A DNA stretch of 64,000 nt from Scleroderma bovista (Eukaryota; Basidiomycota; Agaricomycetes; Boletales; Sclerodermataceae): assembly GCA_037178675.1 (NCBI GenBank), contig JAYMGJ010000130.1, forward strand, positions 1-64,000, read 5' to 3'. Every line of letters begins with the position of its first letter. The stretch's first letter is position 1. The notes beneath the pieces were generated by a model. That model had not been told where the DNA came from and did no database searches. It saw nothing but the letters and a program-made list of their open reading frames with translations. Both the position numbers and the translations under genes were made by a program. Shown piece after piece: positions 1 through 10,301 of the stretch.

Positions 1-2
1 AC

Positions 3-743
3 CAGCAGGACAACTGGGCAGAACTACTCCCACTGGCAGAGTTTGCTTATAATAACACACCTAGTGCTACCACTGGAGTCTCACCATTCTTCGCTAACAA
101 AGGTTATCATCCTAACATCTCCATCTATCCGGAGCACGGTATGACCTCTGCACGGGCTCATGACTACGCAGTCGACCTCGAATTGCTGCATCAATACCTT
201 TGAGAAGAAATGGCCAACACACAACTTCACTACCAAGGTCTGGCTGATGCCAAACGTGCTCCAGCACCAGACTTCAAAGTAGGCGATCAAGTATACATTA
301 AAGCCAAATACTTCCGGTCAACTCGACCATCCAAAAAATTATCGGAGAAAAACCTTGGGCCGTATACCATTATAGCCCAAGTAGGCTCACTCTCCTTTAC
401 CCTCTGTCTTCCAGATTCCATGTGCACAGTTCACCCCGTCTTCCACGTCTCCCAACTCGAACCGGCCATACCCAATACCATACCGGACCAGATACAGCCT
501 CCTCCGCCACCGGTCGAAGTGGATGGTGAACCGGAGTTTGAGATCTCTGAGATCCTCGACTCCAAGGTTGACCGTCGACGCAAAACATACAAGTTGCTTT
601 ACTTGGTACGTTGGTCCGGTTATGAAGGGACTGACAAAGAAACATCATGGCTTCTCGCCACTGAATTAGGCAACGCAATGGAACTGTTAGAAGACTATCA
701 TGTCCGGTACCCGGGCAAACCTGGACCACTTGCGTCCATGTAA
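3..743 (+). pseudogene. Gyp-1 pol C-terminus: integrase end and chromodomain
   Basis: This is the 3' end of a Ty3/gypsy Gag-Pol frame. It starts inside the integrase C-terminal region (motifs QQDNW, FAYNN and [10 protein letters not shown]) and continues through the linker domain (DFKVGDQVYIKAKYF, GPYTI, HPVFHVSQLEPA). It ends in a chromodomain (EFEISEILDSKVDRRRK, YLVRWSGYEGTDKETSW). Chromodomains on such integrases are known to direct insertion to marked chromatin. The frame is broken once, by TGA at 201-203, where Gyp-2 has TGT and Gyp-3 has CGT; a CGA to TGA change is the likely cause. The frame ends with TAA at 741-743, 142 bp from the end of the convergent accessory gene. Confidence 0.9.
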
Positions 744-885
744 TAATACTTTCACTATCTGTTTCTCCTATCTGTTTCACTCTGTCTCAAGTAATATCAC
801 TCACTCTCAGTTCCAGTCCACTTTTCTTATAAAAAAAAGTAAAACTAATTTACATTTTCTATTTACAAAATCTGGACCGGACCTT

Positions 886-1910
886 TCACTCCGGCACACC
901 GCTGCCAGGGTTCTCTTGCTCCTCTTGGAACCCCTGGACTTCCTTTTCAACCTCCTTCGGGTCGACCTCTGCTTCGCTGTCCTCCAACTCCTCGTCCTCA
1001 TCCCAAGGCACCGTGAAGAAACGGCATTCCTTGAGGAAGGTCTCGAGGCCGGCCATCAGCCACTCGTTTCCTTTGGCCACAGAGTGGGTGGCATCTGCAA
1101 CCTGGCGCATCTGACCAGTCATCTCCTCCACTGCTCTGGTCAACCGGTCCAACCGGTCCAGGAATGGCCCAGGGTCAAACCCGGACTGTTTCCCCGACAG
1201 CCCCAGTACTTCAAAGATGTCATTGTCGTCGACGACCTTCACGACCGTCTTCTTCTTTTTCCACTTCTCCCCTCCTCGCAGTGACATTGTGACCTCCTTC
1301 GCCTTGCCCTTCCCTTTGTCCACTACCGGACCTGGACCTCCCACCTCTGGCCACTCGCACCACTCCTTAAGTCTGGCGCACTTCATGCACACACGTTGCT
1401 TGGGCTTTTCAGGGTCCCGCTCGCACTTGGCCTTGTGCTTGGCACAACGAACGCACCTGCCAGGAGGTTAATAAAAAGTCATAAAGGAAGATAATAAATT
1501 ACTTACTGGACATTGTCGCTCCAGTCATCACTCGGACCCACCTCTGGCTCTTCCCTTGCTCTTTTCTTCAACGCTTCCTGTGCAAACGCCCTCTGCCTTG
1601 CTGCAACCTCTGCAGCCCTCCACTGCACCTCTGCCCTGTCCTTCTCTGCTTGCTCACACGCTTGACGCTCCGCCTCCTCATGAGCTCTTGCCTCCGCCTC
1701 TTCGCGCGCTCGCCTCTCCGCCTCTTCCCTACGTTGCTTCTCCTCCCTCTTCACTTGCTTACGTCGACAACGCTCCTTCACTTTGGTGTCAAGGACTTCC
1801 GCCTCGTCTTTGCTACCGGATTGCAACTCCGGTGTTGGGGCCTTGGTCCAGTCCTTGGACTCAACTGCGGAAGGGACAGTGGGGGTGGTGGACTTAGCAG
1901 TGTCAGACAT
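886..1910 (-). CDS. Gyp-1 antisense accessory gene, Zn(II)2Cys6-like cluster
   Basis: Two exons, 1910-1507 and 1456-886, are joined across a 50-nt intron with donor GTAAGT and acceptor CAG. The product is about 324 residues. It has a charged E/R/A/K-rich helical segment (likely coiled coil) and then, across the splice junction, the pattern CVRCAKHKAKC, an 11-residue spacer and CMKCARLKEWC. That is C-X2-C-X6-C-X11-C-X2-C-X6-C, matching the fungal Zn(II)2Cys6 binuclear cluster. A KGKGKAKE basic patch, a leucine-rich heptad-like stretch and an acidic tail follow. The intron lies antisense to the retroelement, so element transcripts would keep it. Homologues occur at the same place in Gyp-2 and Gyp-3. 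This copy has no stop inside its exons. DNA binding is an inference from the Cys pattern only. Confidence 0.75.
1457..1506 (-). other. Intron of the Gyp-1 accessory gene
   Basis: On the minus strand this reads GTAAGT at the 5' end and CAG at the 3' end, 50 nt long. Removing it joins ...AATGTCCA to GTGCGTTCG in frame and builds the first Cys half-motif. Without splicing, exon 1 ends shortly after NVQ. Confidence 0.75.
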
Positions 1911-2063
1911 ATTGAAATCGATGGCGGGAAACTGGGGGTAAAAAAGCAAAACCGGTCTGATCTTTATAGATCCAAAATTCGTACTCAGACATTCACTCTG
2001 AACTTTGCATTGTTCTAGGCAACCACATGACAGCCTCATTGGGGCCTCATGAGTTCGGCCCCT

Positions 2064-2076
2064 AAAGGGGGGATAC
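2064..2076 (+). other. Polypurine tract of Gyp-1
   Basis: The A/G run AAAGGGGGGATAC lies directly before the 3' LTR start. Gyp-2 and Gyp-3 carry near-identical tracts at the same place (GGGGGATAC just before TGT). It would prime plus-strand DNA synthesis. Confidence 0.75.
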
Positions 2077-2666
2077 TGTTATGACCATGTCCAACTCTGG
2101 ATCTCATCTGGTTACTCTGGTCACATTGCAGCCCCATAGCTCAACTCTGGTCGTTCTTGGTTACTCTGGTCACAGCCACACTGATATGCTTCTGCTAACT
2201 ACGACCCTTGGTCTAGTCTGCATCCAGTCCTTACTACACTTGCCCATCTACCCTGCCTTGACGTGAGTTCTCCGTGAACTCGATATATCCTATACCTTGT
2301 AGCATTTTCACTGGACCTGATTTATTTTACCCAGACCTGACCTAGTCCTTACTCCGGTCGTTCCTTGTCCGCCATTAGGCTGTTTACTTGTCACCGTATA
2401 CACTCGTCCCTAGTTCTCACTTAGTATAAGTACTCTGTAGATTATCCTGTATTCTCCAGTCTGAAATCATCTAAGTCACTACTCCTGTTCCTCTCCATCT
2501 GACCGGAACCTATGCAAGGGATCAACGCTCGCTGTCCTTGTTGTTGAATCCAAATGGTCACAACTCCGGCCCGGGCTAACCTCTGCCCAAACCTCTGACC
2601 TCCCCTCTCGTCCGCTTTCGTCCAGACTTGACCGGACCCCCTACCGGAGTAGACCCGGACTTGACA
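2077..2666 (+). repeat. 3' LTR of Gyp-1 (590 bp)
   Basis: It begins TGTTATGACC and ends GACTTGACA. The same LTR family occurs as solo LTRs at 10523-11155, 51413-52021 and 54810-55452, and in rearranged form in Gyp-2. Confidence 0.9.
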
Positions 2667-2668
2667 CT

Positions 2669-3751
2669 GGCCTAGCTTGGTGGTGCACACTCGACGAGTC
2701 TCTCAAGGAGCTCGGGTTTGAGCGCCTTAAGTCTGAAGCAGGCATCTTCTTCTATAAGAAGAAAGGCACCAACATCATCATTGGTATCATCTACATTGAC
2801 AACGCACTATTCTGTGGCCCTAACAAGGCTGTTGTTGATGCCATCAAAGCACAATTCATGTGCAAATGGGAGTGCAGAGACCTTGGAGAACCTAAAGAGT
2901 TCCTCCGAATGCGAATCACTCACAAGGGTCACGCTATCCACCTGGATCAATGCGTGTACCTACAAAAGGTCATCGAACACTGTGGCATGCTCAATGCAAA
3001 GTCCGCAAGCACCCCACTGCCGGCTGGCTACTATGCCGCCAAAAATACAGAGCCTGTTGATGTGGAACTCCGCTCCCATTTCCAGATGGTTATTGAGTCC
3101 CTTCTGTACCTTATGTTGGGCACTAGGCCTGACATTGCCTTTGCAGTCACCAACCTTTCACACCATGCCGCGAATCCATCCCAGGACCACCTAAACAAAG
3201 TGCTGTATATCTGTCGCTATTTAATTGGGACACCTATATACTCCCTAGTGTACAATGGTGGATCCAGTGCTGGCCTGATTGCATGCACAGACTCAGATTG
3301 GGGATCAGACCCTACCTCTCGCCTCTCGCAGACAGGTTTCTACCTGAAGCTTGCAGATGGCTTGATCAGTTGGACTTCTCGTGCGCAGAAGACTATTGCA
3401 TACTCGTCCACTGAGGCCGAATACATGGCTTTGAGCGATTGCGCTCGCCAAGTTACCTGGATTTGGAGTTTACTCGGTGAGCTCGGCTATAAGCTGAAAG
3501 CTATCCCGATTTGCGGTGATAATCAGGGGTCCATATTCATGGCATCCAACCCTGTAACGGAGCCTTGCTCCAAGCACATCGACATCTGCTACCACGGAAT
3601 CCACGAGTCAGTCGCAAAAGGTAACATGGAACTATTCTTCATTGATGGTGCTGAGAATCCCGCCGATCTGCTCACCAAGAACTTACCCCGCGAGAAATTC
3701 GCGAAGTTCAGAGCTCAACTAGGCTTACAGTTTCCCTCTGGCAGCATCTAG
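2669..3751 (+). pseudogene. Cop-1 reverse transcriptase (C-terminal) and RNase H
   Basis: One continuous frame of about 360 codons starts after the Gyp-1 junction and ends TAG at 3749-3751. It shows the copia RT core, where the usual YVDD box reads YIDN (Asp 2798-2800, Asn 2801-2803). The RNase H part has CTDSDWGSD, STEAEYMAL, GDNQGS and KHIDICYH. Compared with Cop-3, many arginines are replaced by Cys, His or Trp (for example FMCKWEC for FMRKWEC and TWIWSLL for TWIRSLL), as expected from CG to TG/CA decay. The N-terminal part lies left of Gyp-1, outside the window. Confidence 0.9.
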
Positions 3752-3797
3752 TGCCTTATTCGCTGAAGTGCTCTACGTGCAGCACAGCAAGGGGGAG

Positions 3798-4085
3798 TGT
3801 TGAAGTTGCACATGCACCCGGCGTAAACCGTCAACGAAGTGCGCACAAGACTGTGACCCATATTAGTGTAGACTTAGTAATAGTCCTCTTTAGAGTAGAT
3901 GTTACATGTCACATGTCACATGTCACAGTCACACGTCACAATGTTTGTTGTATATAAATAGCATTCATCGCTTATATAATATAACAGCTCTTGACCAGCT
4001 ACCACTACCATCTCAGGTTGTGCACTCCACCCAACAGGTGAGTTGGAGTAGCAGTTCCTCTACGTATATAGGTATTGCTTCAACA
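3798..4085 (+). repeat. 3' LTR of Cop-1 (288 bp)
   Basis: Starts TGTTGAAG and ends GCTTCAACA. The same length and sequence type occur at 54058-54345 and 59919-60206. The target duplication partner is outside the window. Confidence 0.9.
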
Positions 4086-4167
4086 AGTTGTTGAGTCCAG
4101 ACACATCATGTGTCAAGTCTCTAGGAAAGTCACATGCTAGTGATGACTAAGCACCTACTTCTCAACA

Positions 4168-4413
4168 CCAGGGTACCGGTGTCACCATAATTATACAATC
4201 TGGCTTGGGTGTGGGTGTCACCATAGTGTATGGTCTGGCAAGGGTACCAGTGTCATCATCATATAGGACCTGGCCTGGGTGCAGGTATCACCATAGTTCA
4301 CAGTTGGGCCAGGGTACCCATGTCATAGTTTACAGTTTGGCCAGGGTACCAGTGTCAATAATATACAATCCGGCCTGGAGTCACCATAGTGTGCAGTCTG
4401 GCCAGGGTACTGG
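4168..4413 (+). repeat. Degenerate minisatellite, unit about 35 bp
   Basis: About seven head-to-tail units share a CCAGGGTACC(A/G)GTGTCACCATA core and end in CTGG. Unit lengths are 35, 35, 35, 35, 32, 33 and 28 bp. The array ends at the Cop-4 LTR. The 80 bp before it (4086-4167) show nothing recognisable. Confidence 0.75.
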
Positions 4414-4728
4414 TGTTCTTGGAAAAAATGTGTTGGGGGGTTGCTACAGTGGACCTAAAGGACAGAAGCTGTGGTAGGAAATTGGTAGCCCTGTAGTGAC
4501 CTCAGTAGATATTCAAGCTACTGTTATTGGAGTAGTACCTGTAGTGACTACTACAAGTGAGTAAGTGTAAAAGGAGTGTGTAAAGGACTACTTACCCTCA
4601 GTAGATATTCAAGCTACTGAGGGACTAATGAAAATAACTACTGTGTATAGTGTGCTAGAAATGCTTATGTAAGTGTTGCACAGTCACGCGCTGAAGTACC
4701 AGTAACACATGCTGGTTAACTTTCAACA
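4414..4728 (-). repeat. 3' LTR of Cop-4
   Basis: The plus strand runs from TGTTCTTGG to TTTCAACA, TG...CA form, 315 bp. Its first 105 bp recur almost unchanged at 10316-10428. The purine tract expected before a minus-oriented 3' LTR follows on the right (plus strand TGCTCCCTT). Confidence 0.7.
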
Positions 4729-4895
4729 TGCTCCCTTAAACTGCATGTGTTAGTAGGGACAGTAGAAAAAAAAGATAAATGAAATCAAGAAAGTGTAGAG
4801 TATCAAATGAATGTGTAGTCCATTGCTCGAGTGTCCTGAGGCTTTTGATGTGAAGGTTTGAGTGAGACTGCAATGTTGTTACCAGATTTGGTAAG

Positions 4896-7007
4896 TCATG
4901 TGGTCGCAATGGACACGTTGCACGTTGTTGATCTGTTTGCACTCAGGTGTGTATTTGATGCGATAGACTTGTCGTCGTTGCAGCTAACATTTTGCAGGTT
5001 CTTCTTCAAGCTCTGAAGGCTGTATTGAAGAGTTCCAATGGGCATGGATCGCGAGGGATCACCTGTATCACGTGGTAGGGGGTGTATGGGCTTGTAGAGC
5101 CCTTGGTGAGCATTCTGCTCCTTGTGCTTGCAACTGATGCTTGTAGGTTGCATTTTGAGCTGTCCGCGTCAACGCCTGGGTCCAATGACCCTGTAGGAAG
5201 GTTTCAGGAGGCATCCGTGTGGCTGTGCGGCATGAGTGCGCACAAGGTAAGTCGTTTCACCGTTCCGCGTTTGGCTAATGTCTATCCACTCAATCTTAGG
5301 TCTCCTGCGTTGATGGATGGGTGTGTAAACCCTGTTGTGCCATTTCGACAGGATGTCGGGTGGCTGCATGCTGTGTGTGTTCCATAGGTGAGCCGTTTCG
5401 ATCGTTTGCATTTTGCTGACACTTTTGTCATTTATTCGCTCAATTTTGAGCATTCCGCATTGACGTTCACATCTAGCGGGTCCATATGGATGCTCTGCAG
5501 GTTGGATGGGTGGTATGGACGACACTGGTAAGTCGTGTTTCCATGTTATTCGGCCTGAGCGCATTTGCTGACCGTCTATAGCCAGCAGCGCTGCCTTGGC
5601 TCATGTCAAGTTGACGTTGTTGCTGCTAGTTGTACCATTCATGTTCCTGTTCCATTTGTCACGGTTTCCAACCCAGTTGCCAGCTCTCTCGACCTTGACG
5701 CTTGGGGCAATTGCCTCGTCTCCGCCCTCAACTTGTCCAAAGACAAATTTTCGACTTCTGGTGTCGATCAGCATGATCAGCGGTATGTGCATGTTGATAC
5801 CATTCATGCTGTGCAGTTTCCATCCATAGATGTACTTGGGTGTCACAATTTCGCGCATATGCGGTGAGTGTTGCATCTTCGAGTCGTTTGGACGCATTCT
5901 AATGGTTTGCAGTGTATTTGCAGTCGTTTTTGTGCCGTTTACAGCACTGTGGCTGTCCGTGCGTATGCTGGACCTATTTACATTGTTCCCACGAGTGTTT
6001 GGCTCGTCAGAGTGCTGCCTTGCAGCTTCCATAGGTGAGTTTTGCCTTTTTAGTCACTTTCAGGGTATACTAATGGTTTCCAGCATGTTTGCAGGCATTA
6101 ATGTGTCCATTTGCCCACTCGATGCATCCGTGTGGCCCCCAAGGCCATCTGTCTCGTTGACGGCACATTTCACGTCTGTGGCAGGTAAGTTTTGAAACTT
6201 TGAGTTGTCTAGGCACGTTCTAACAATTTGTGGTGCGTATGCAGGCATTATCGCGTCCGATTCAACACTGTGGGCATCTTCGTGCCCAGTCCACGCATCC
6301 ACATGGCTCCCAATGCCATCTGTCTCATTGACGGCACGTTTCATGTCTCCAACACCAAGGTGTGTCCCTGCACCATCATTATGGCTTATCCCAGTCATTT
6401 CAGTGTTGTACGACACATTCAATGTGTCCACCGAGCCTCTTGGCTCATTTGCCTGGCCATGTGACCCATCTGTGCAGTTCCTGTGTCCATCCGACTCATT
6501 TGTGCAGCTGTGTGCAGCTTTGGTAGGTGGATCTGGTGGCTTTGGTTCTGTTGGGCATGTACTGACGGTTGCTGGTGTGTTGGCAGGTATTAACACATCT
6601 GTTTGAATGCTTGGGGTGTCTCCGTGCACAATCAACATGTCCATGTGGCTCTCAGTGCCATCCGTCTCGTCAACATCGTGTTCTGCGTCTCTAGCATCCA
6701 GGTATGTGGTTGCACTGTCTCCGTGGCTTATCCCAACTGCTCCAGCTTTATTTGACATGTTCGGAGTGTCCATTTGGGCTCTCAACACGTCTGTCTGGCC
6801 CTCCGACGTCTCCATTCGGCTTCCAAGGCTGTTTGTGCTGTCTATGGTGTGTTTCGGGCTGCCAGCTCCAAGGTGTGTGTCTGCACTGTTCCTGTGACCC
6901 ATAATAGCCGTTTCAGCTCTGTTTGACGTGTTCCATGCATCCGTCGAGCCTCTCAACTCATCTGCCTTTTGATGTGTCCATTCTGCTCCCAAGGCCGTTC
7001 GTGCCAT
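4896..7007 (-). pseudogene. Repetitive open frame in the Cop-4 interior
   Basis: The minus strand stays open in one frame over about 700 codons (7007-6060, 6032-5601, 5564-5169, 5153-4896), broken mainly by TGA. The product is rich in Thr, Asp, Asn, His and Ser. It holds degenerate repeats built on ETDGxGSHxD, with HxDSAxTHLGxxD and PANxPxTV blocks. No family is recognised. The opposite strand carries several GT-AG intron-like pieces (for example 5248-5301, 5868-5911, 6003-6084, 6185-6243) and open stretches such as VPSPRIHMAPNAICLIDG, so coding on the plus strand is not excluded. The length and single frame favour the minus strand. Confidence 0.4.
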
Positions 7008-8054
7008 CTACGTGCCAACTCGCGTCTCCAAGGTGTATGCATGGTATTTCAGCACTGCCTGGGTCCTCCAACTCAATGGACACGATTACGAGTGTATGCA
7101 ACTTGTTTGGAGTGATGGCGAGCTTCTGGGACATAGAGTGCCTGCTCGAACTGCGTGTGTAGCCATTTGGGGCAACACCAACTTTCTCCCCTTCGAGCGG
7201 CAGTCTATGCTGTCTGGGTGAGTGATTGTTGGGCTTCGGGTGCCCTTTTGAGTGCTGTGCATTGGCATTTGCGCATCTGATTGGCAGAGGTAGGTATTGA
7301 ATAGACTTATGCTGATGTTTCACAGCATTTTTAGGTTGTGTTCACGAGGATGGAATGGGGTCATCACCCATTGTCATCTCGGATGTCCTGTCTGCCAAAT
7401 TGGGGGCTGGTGAGACTGTTTCGTCATTCCAATTCACCTTGTGCGTGGTGTGCTGCCACTGCCCTCTGCTCTCGGCCATCTCCTGGTTGTCTTCCCTCGA
7501 CATTCCATTGGGCACGTTTGGCAGGTCTCCCAGGTCTTTAGAGTAGATAATTGTAGTGTTTGTACTCAGGGTACTGGGGATATTGGGGATGCCAGTCGGC
7601 ATGGTGCTGCTGGGCTTTTTGTCATGGATTTTTGTCGTTTTGAGCTCGAATGTTAGACTAGTATTATAGTCGTTATCACAATCTGTGACATGTGCAATGC
7701 ATGTGGTTGTGCCGGCTGATTCGATGTTGTTTCCTTTGACTGTATTCGCAGTGCATGCTGAGTTAGCACCATCCAACTTTGAGTGCGAGTCCTCGCGGAG
7801 AGGCTCGTCTTGGTTGCTCCATTCCACTGGGAGTTCAATAGCTATGGGTTCGAGGTCATCAAAAATGGCTGCAAGGTGGCTGAAGAGAATGTGGGCAAGC
7901 TCATGGTGCATGAGTCACACGAGGAGGGAATCAGTGATTACTTCCATCACAATGTACTTAGCCACTGCATTAGACTGGTTCCATGCTTCAAGTTCATGCA
8001 AATCGACTGGTTTTGGTGTTGCACCTGTGAGGTGGCTGACTACACCTTCTGCGG

Positions 8055-10149
8055 TGTCACACACCAAACAGGTTTGGTACAGTGAACATGGAAGATAACG
8101 CCTATATCGAATGATCCTTATGCAAAGGATAAGCATGACAGACCCTCATTGTAGCCATTTATCGCATAAGAAGACTATCCTGATGCGAGAGATGAATGCC
8201 AATGCAGACTGTCATCTATCGCACGAGAATCGCCAAGAAGCAGAAGAAACTGAAGGAATAACATCAATTGTGGTATGAGAAAGGAATGCACACGTCTGCA
8301 GTCCAACTCCCATACCAGAACAATCAAAGAAGCCAAAGAATTGATGGAGAAACAAAGGAGAAAGAGAAGAAATGATTTTTTAGCGCCCAAATGTCATTTT
8401 TAGGCGCTCAGTGCTGGCATTCCGATATTTTGAATAGCTCCGTCGTTTCTGAAGCTATCAGGCACATGACTATACCGTCAGAGAGCCTAGAACATGGTCT
8501 ATCTGCCTGTCAAGTTCCGACGCAAATCTGTTCATTTCCCACAGAGATATTCCCCCTGCAATCCAGACATTCGCTTCATTGCTCCCTATGGAGTCTGTAT
8601 TTTCTCTGGATCATTTCTCTGCTATTGCTGCAGATCTCCACTATGTCCTGCTCTTAGGACAGCCTCTCCCAGAGTTCCCGTGCACTGCCTGGCACATATC
8701 TTCCCAGCCTGCTCCCTCAGTCCCTCTTGTTCTTGGTCAGCGCGTTCTCCTCGTCAGTCCTGCATTAAGGACATACTTTGGTCATCTTAGGTCTATTGTC
8801 AAGCTTGAGAAGTCTTCTCTGGTTGTCTCTGTGTCCCCTGAGCCCTCAGCCTATGGTCCCTTCCTCCCAGATACTTGCCATGTCCATCTTCCTCTGTCGT
8901 TTGTCTCGCTTCCCTGGATGCATTGAATTCAATACTCTATCCGCTTCCCTACTTTCAGACGACGTCCCCCAGCATAATGACAGTTATTCCCCCACTTTAT
9001 AGTGCTATTAGGAAGCAGAACCCTCTCTCGTTCTTTCCCAGAAGAGAGCTCGTCAAGGGAGCCCATGGTTGCGCTTCAGTGGCGCTAGAACACATGCACT
9101 ATACCTTAATGTATGCTGACCCCCCAAAAGACCTTTGGACCCCTGGTACCCTTCTTGTGGCTGTTTTGTCTCGGATCAATCCCCCTGTTTATCTCAGATC
9201 TTCCCCACTGTTGTCCCATCAAATTCCTGATGGTACACAGCCCCCCATCAAACTTCTTAGGCTGTGCATCAATGACTCCTTCTGCTGTGCAGTGACTCAT
9301 CCCTTGCTTACTGATGCTCTCTTGTCATCAGTATTACTCTATCCCTTTTGCATTTTTGGTATATTACTCAGCTGATGACTCACTTCCTTACCAATCAATC
9401 TTGTCATGCAGCTTACTCATTCCTTTACTCAGCAGCTTATTCATGCTTCCTATGCTTACTCATTCCTGCTTATCCCTTGCTTACTGATCGCTTACAAACC
9501 CCTTACAAAGCTCTTACCAATCCCTTACCAATCCTTGACAAATTCTGCTTACTCCCTTCTCTTTTTGTACTTTAATGCTGTGCCCCCCATGTATTTAAAC
9601 CCCTGGGCTCAGCCCAGTGAAAGAAGACCCAATTGCACGAAATTATCCCTCTCTCAGACTCTCTCAGTATCCCCTCAGCTCTTTGAGTCTTGTAGGCTTC
9701 AGTGAAGGTCTAAAGACTCTGATATTCAAGTTTTATTCAATCTATTCAAGTCCAAGTATTTCTCTAGGCTCAAGCAGAGTCTAGCCTGTCTATCCTTCAT
9801 TATCCCATTGCTTCTGGACGTCAGGAGCCCCCTTGACCCTTTGCTGCACCAACCTCTAGGTGTAGTATTGCTACTTCAGTCCCAGTCACCTCAATCCCCG
9901 CTTTGACACTTCCTAGGCTTTAGGAAGAGTCCAGACCCCTATCCCCTTCATCATCTATTGCTCCTGTACCCCAGGAGTATCCTGCATCATCATCTGCATC
10001 ACCCTGTTGGTGTAGATCCTCTTCCCCCCTCCTCAGCACATCCTCTCTGGACACTGCGGAGGTAAACCACCACTCGCACATTTTCGTAGTCCTTTGTTGG
10101 TGTTGTGTTTGGGTTATTACTCCGACCCAAATCCACACTTTGACTCACA
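8055..10149 (+). repeat. Solo LTR A1 (2095 bp)
   Basis: Starts TGTCACACACC and ends TTTGACTCACA, flanked by GCGG on both sides (8051-8054, 10150-10153), a 4-bp target duplication. No internal region is present, so it is a solo LTR. A TATA-like box (TATTTAAA, 9592-9599) marks the probable U3/R border, giving a U3 of about 1.5 kb. Copies A2 (17304-19403) and A4 (50814-53432) are the same family; B1 and B2 are a related subfamily. Confidence 0.9.
8588..8926 (+). CDS. Conserved U3 reading frame in LTR A1
   Basis: ATG at 8588 opens about 112 codons ending TGA (WMH stop). The sequence begins MESVFSLDHFSAIAADLHYV and contains GQPLPEF, SSQPAPSVPLVLGQRVLLVS, SIVKLEKS and SPEPSAYGPFLPDTCHVHLP. A2, A4, B1 and B2 keep this frame, with mostly conservative exchanges (D/E, K/R, I/L/V). 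The frame is open about 38 codons further upstream, where B copies have an ATG. No family is recognised and no clear membrane segment or metal site is seen. It lies wholly upstream of the TATA-like box, so it would be carried at the 3' end of element RNA. Confidence 0.45.
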   Translation: MESVFSLDHFSAIAADLHYVLLLGQPLPEFPCTAWHISSQPAPSVPLVLGQRVLLVSPALRTYFGHLRSIVKLEKSSLVVSVSPEPSAYGPFLPDTCHVHLPLSFVSLPWMH

Positions 10150-10301
10150 GCGGCTGCGCTATCAAGGATATGTGTGTAGTAAATTTTCCAGTTTTGAATT
10201 TCTCATGCAAGTTCGGGAATTTCGAGGACCATTTCACTTAATACTTTTGAGGTATGGGTAAATCCTGTTTTCCACAAGCTGCTTCTTCCTTCAGGCAAGA
10301 G

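Larger units (their letters stand above)
1..2666 (+). mobile_element. Gyp-1: Ty3/gypsy chromovirus, 3' part
   Basis: The left end of the window cuts this element within the integrase. In order it holds the end of pol with a chromodomain (1-743), an antisense two-exon accessory gene (886-1910), a polypurine tract (2064-2076) and a 590-bp 3' LTR (2077-2666) of the form TGT...ACA. It sits inside copia element Cop-1: directly after the LTR the sequence resumes in copia reverse transcriptase at the LAWW motif, and CTGGC (2667-2671) is the expected 5-bp target duplication, whose partner lies left of the window. Gyp-2 and Gyp-3 have the same gene order. Confidence 0.9.
2667..4085 (+). mobile_element. 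Cop-1: Ty1/copia element, 3' part
   Basis: Remnant of a copia element interrupted by Gyp-1. It holds the C-terminal half of reverse transcriptase, RNase H, a purine tract (AAGGGGGAG, 3789-3797) and a 288-bp 3' LTR. Cop-2 and Cop-3 are the same family, with LTRs of the same length. Confidence 0.9.
7339..10232 (-). pseudogene. Cop-4 gag, split by solo LTR A1
   Basis: ATG at 10232 starts MVLEIPEL. The gag fold pattern of copia elements is visible: NWKIYYTHILDSAAAEGVVS, HLTGATPKPVD, AWNQSNAVAKYI, ITDSLL. The sequence enters the LTR insertion at the CCGC target (10153-10150) and resumes at 8054 in perfect frame (SAA/AEG). TGA codons stand after PELA, after DSLLV and at 7341-7339, all in arginine-like contexts. 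The same frame stays open past the last TGA to about 6958. Capsid function is inferred from position and pattern. Confidence 0.7.

Noticed and set aside
1556..2018. Leucine/serine-rich plus-strand frames opposite the accessory gene
   Set aside because: They mirror the E/K/R-rich antisense gene and show no signature of their own. The same holds at 19898-20431, 46630-46896 and 47107-47577.
5082..7330. A confident multi-intron gene on the plus strand
   Set aside because: Several intron-like GT-AG units and open pieces exist, but the minus strand is open in one frame for far longer and continues from gag, so the plus gene is reported only as an alternative.
8391..9705. Other open frames in the long LTRs (for example LTSFPYQSL-type C-terminal frames)
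   Set aside because: They shift frame between copies; only the MESxFSL frame is kept in all five.
8055..10149. A1, A2 and A4 as independent DNA transposons
   Set aside because: TGT...ACA ends, TATA-like box in the 3' third, no terminal inverted repeats beyond a few bases and constant 4-bp duplications fit solo LTRs better.
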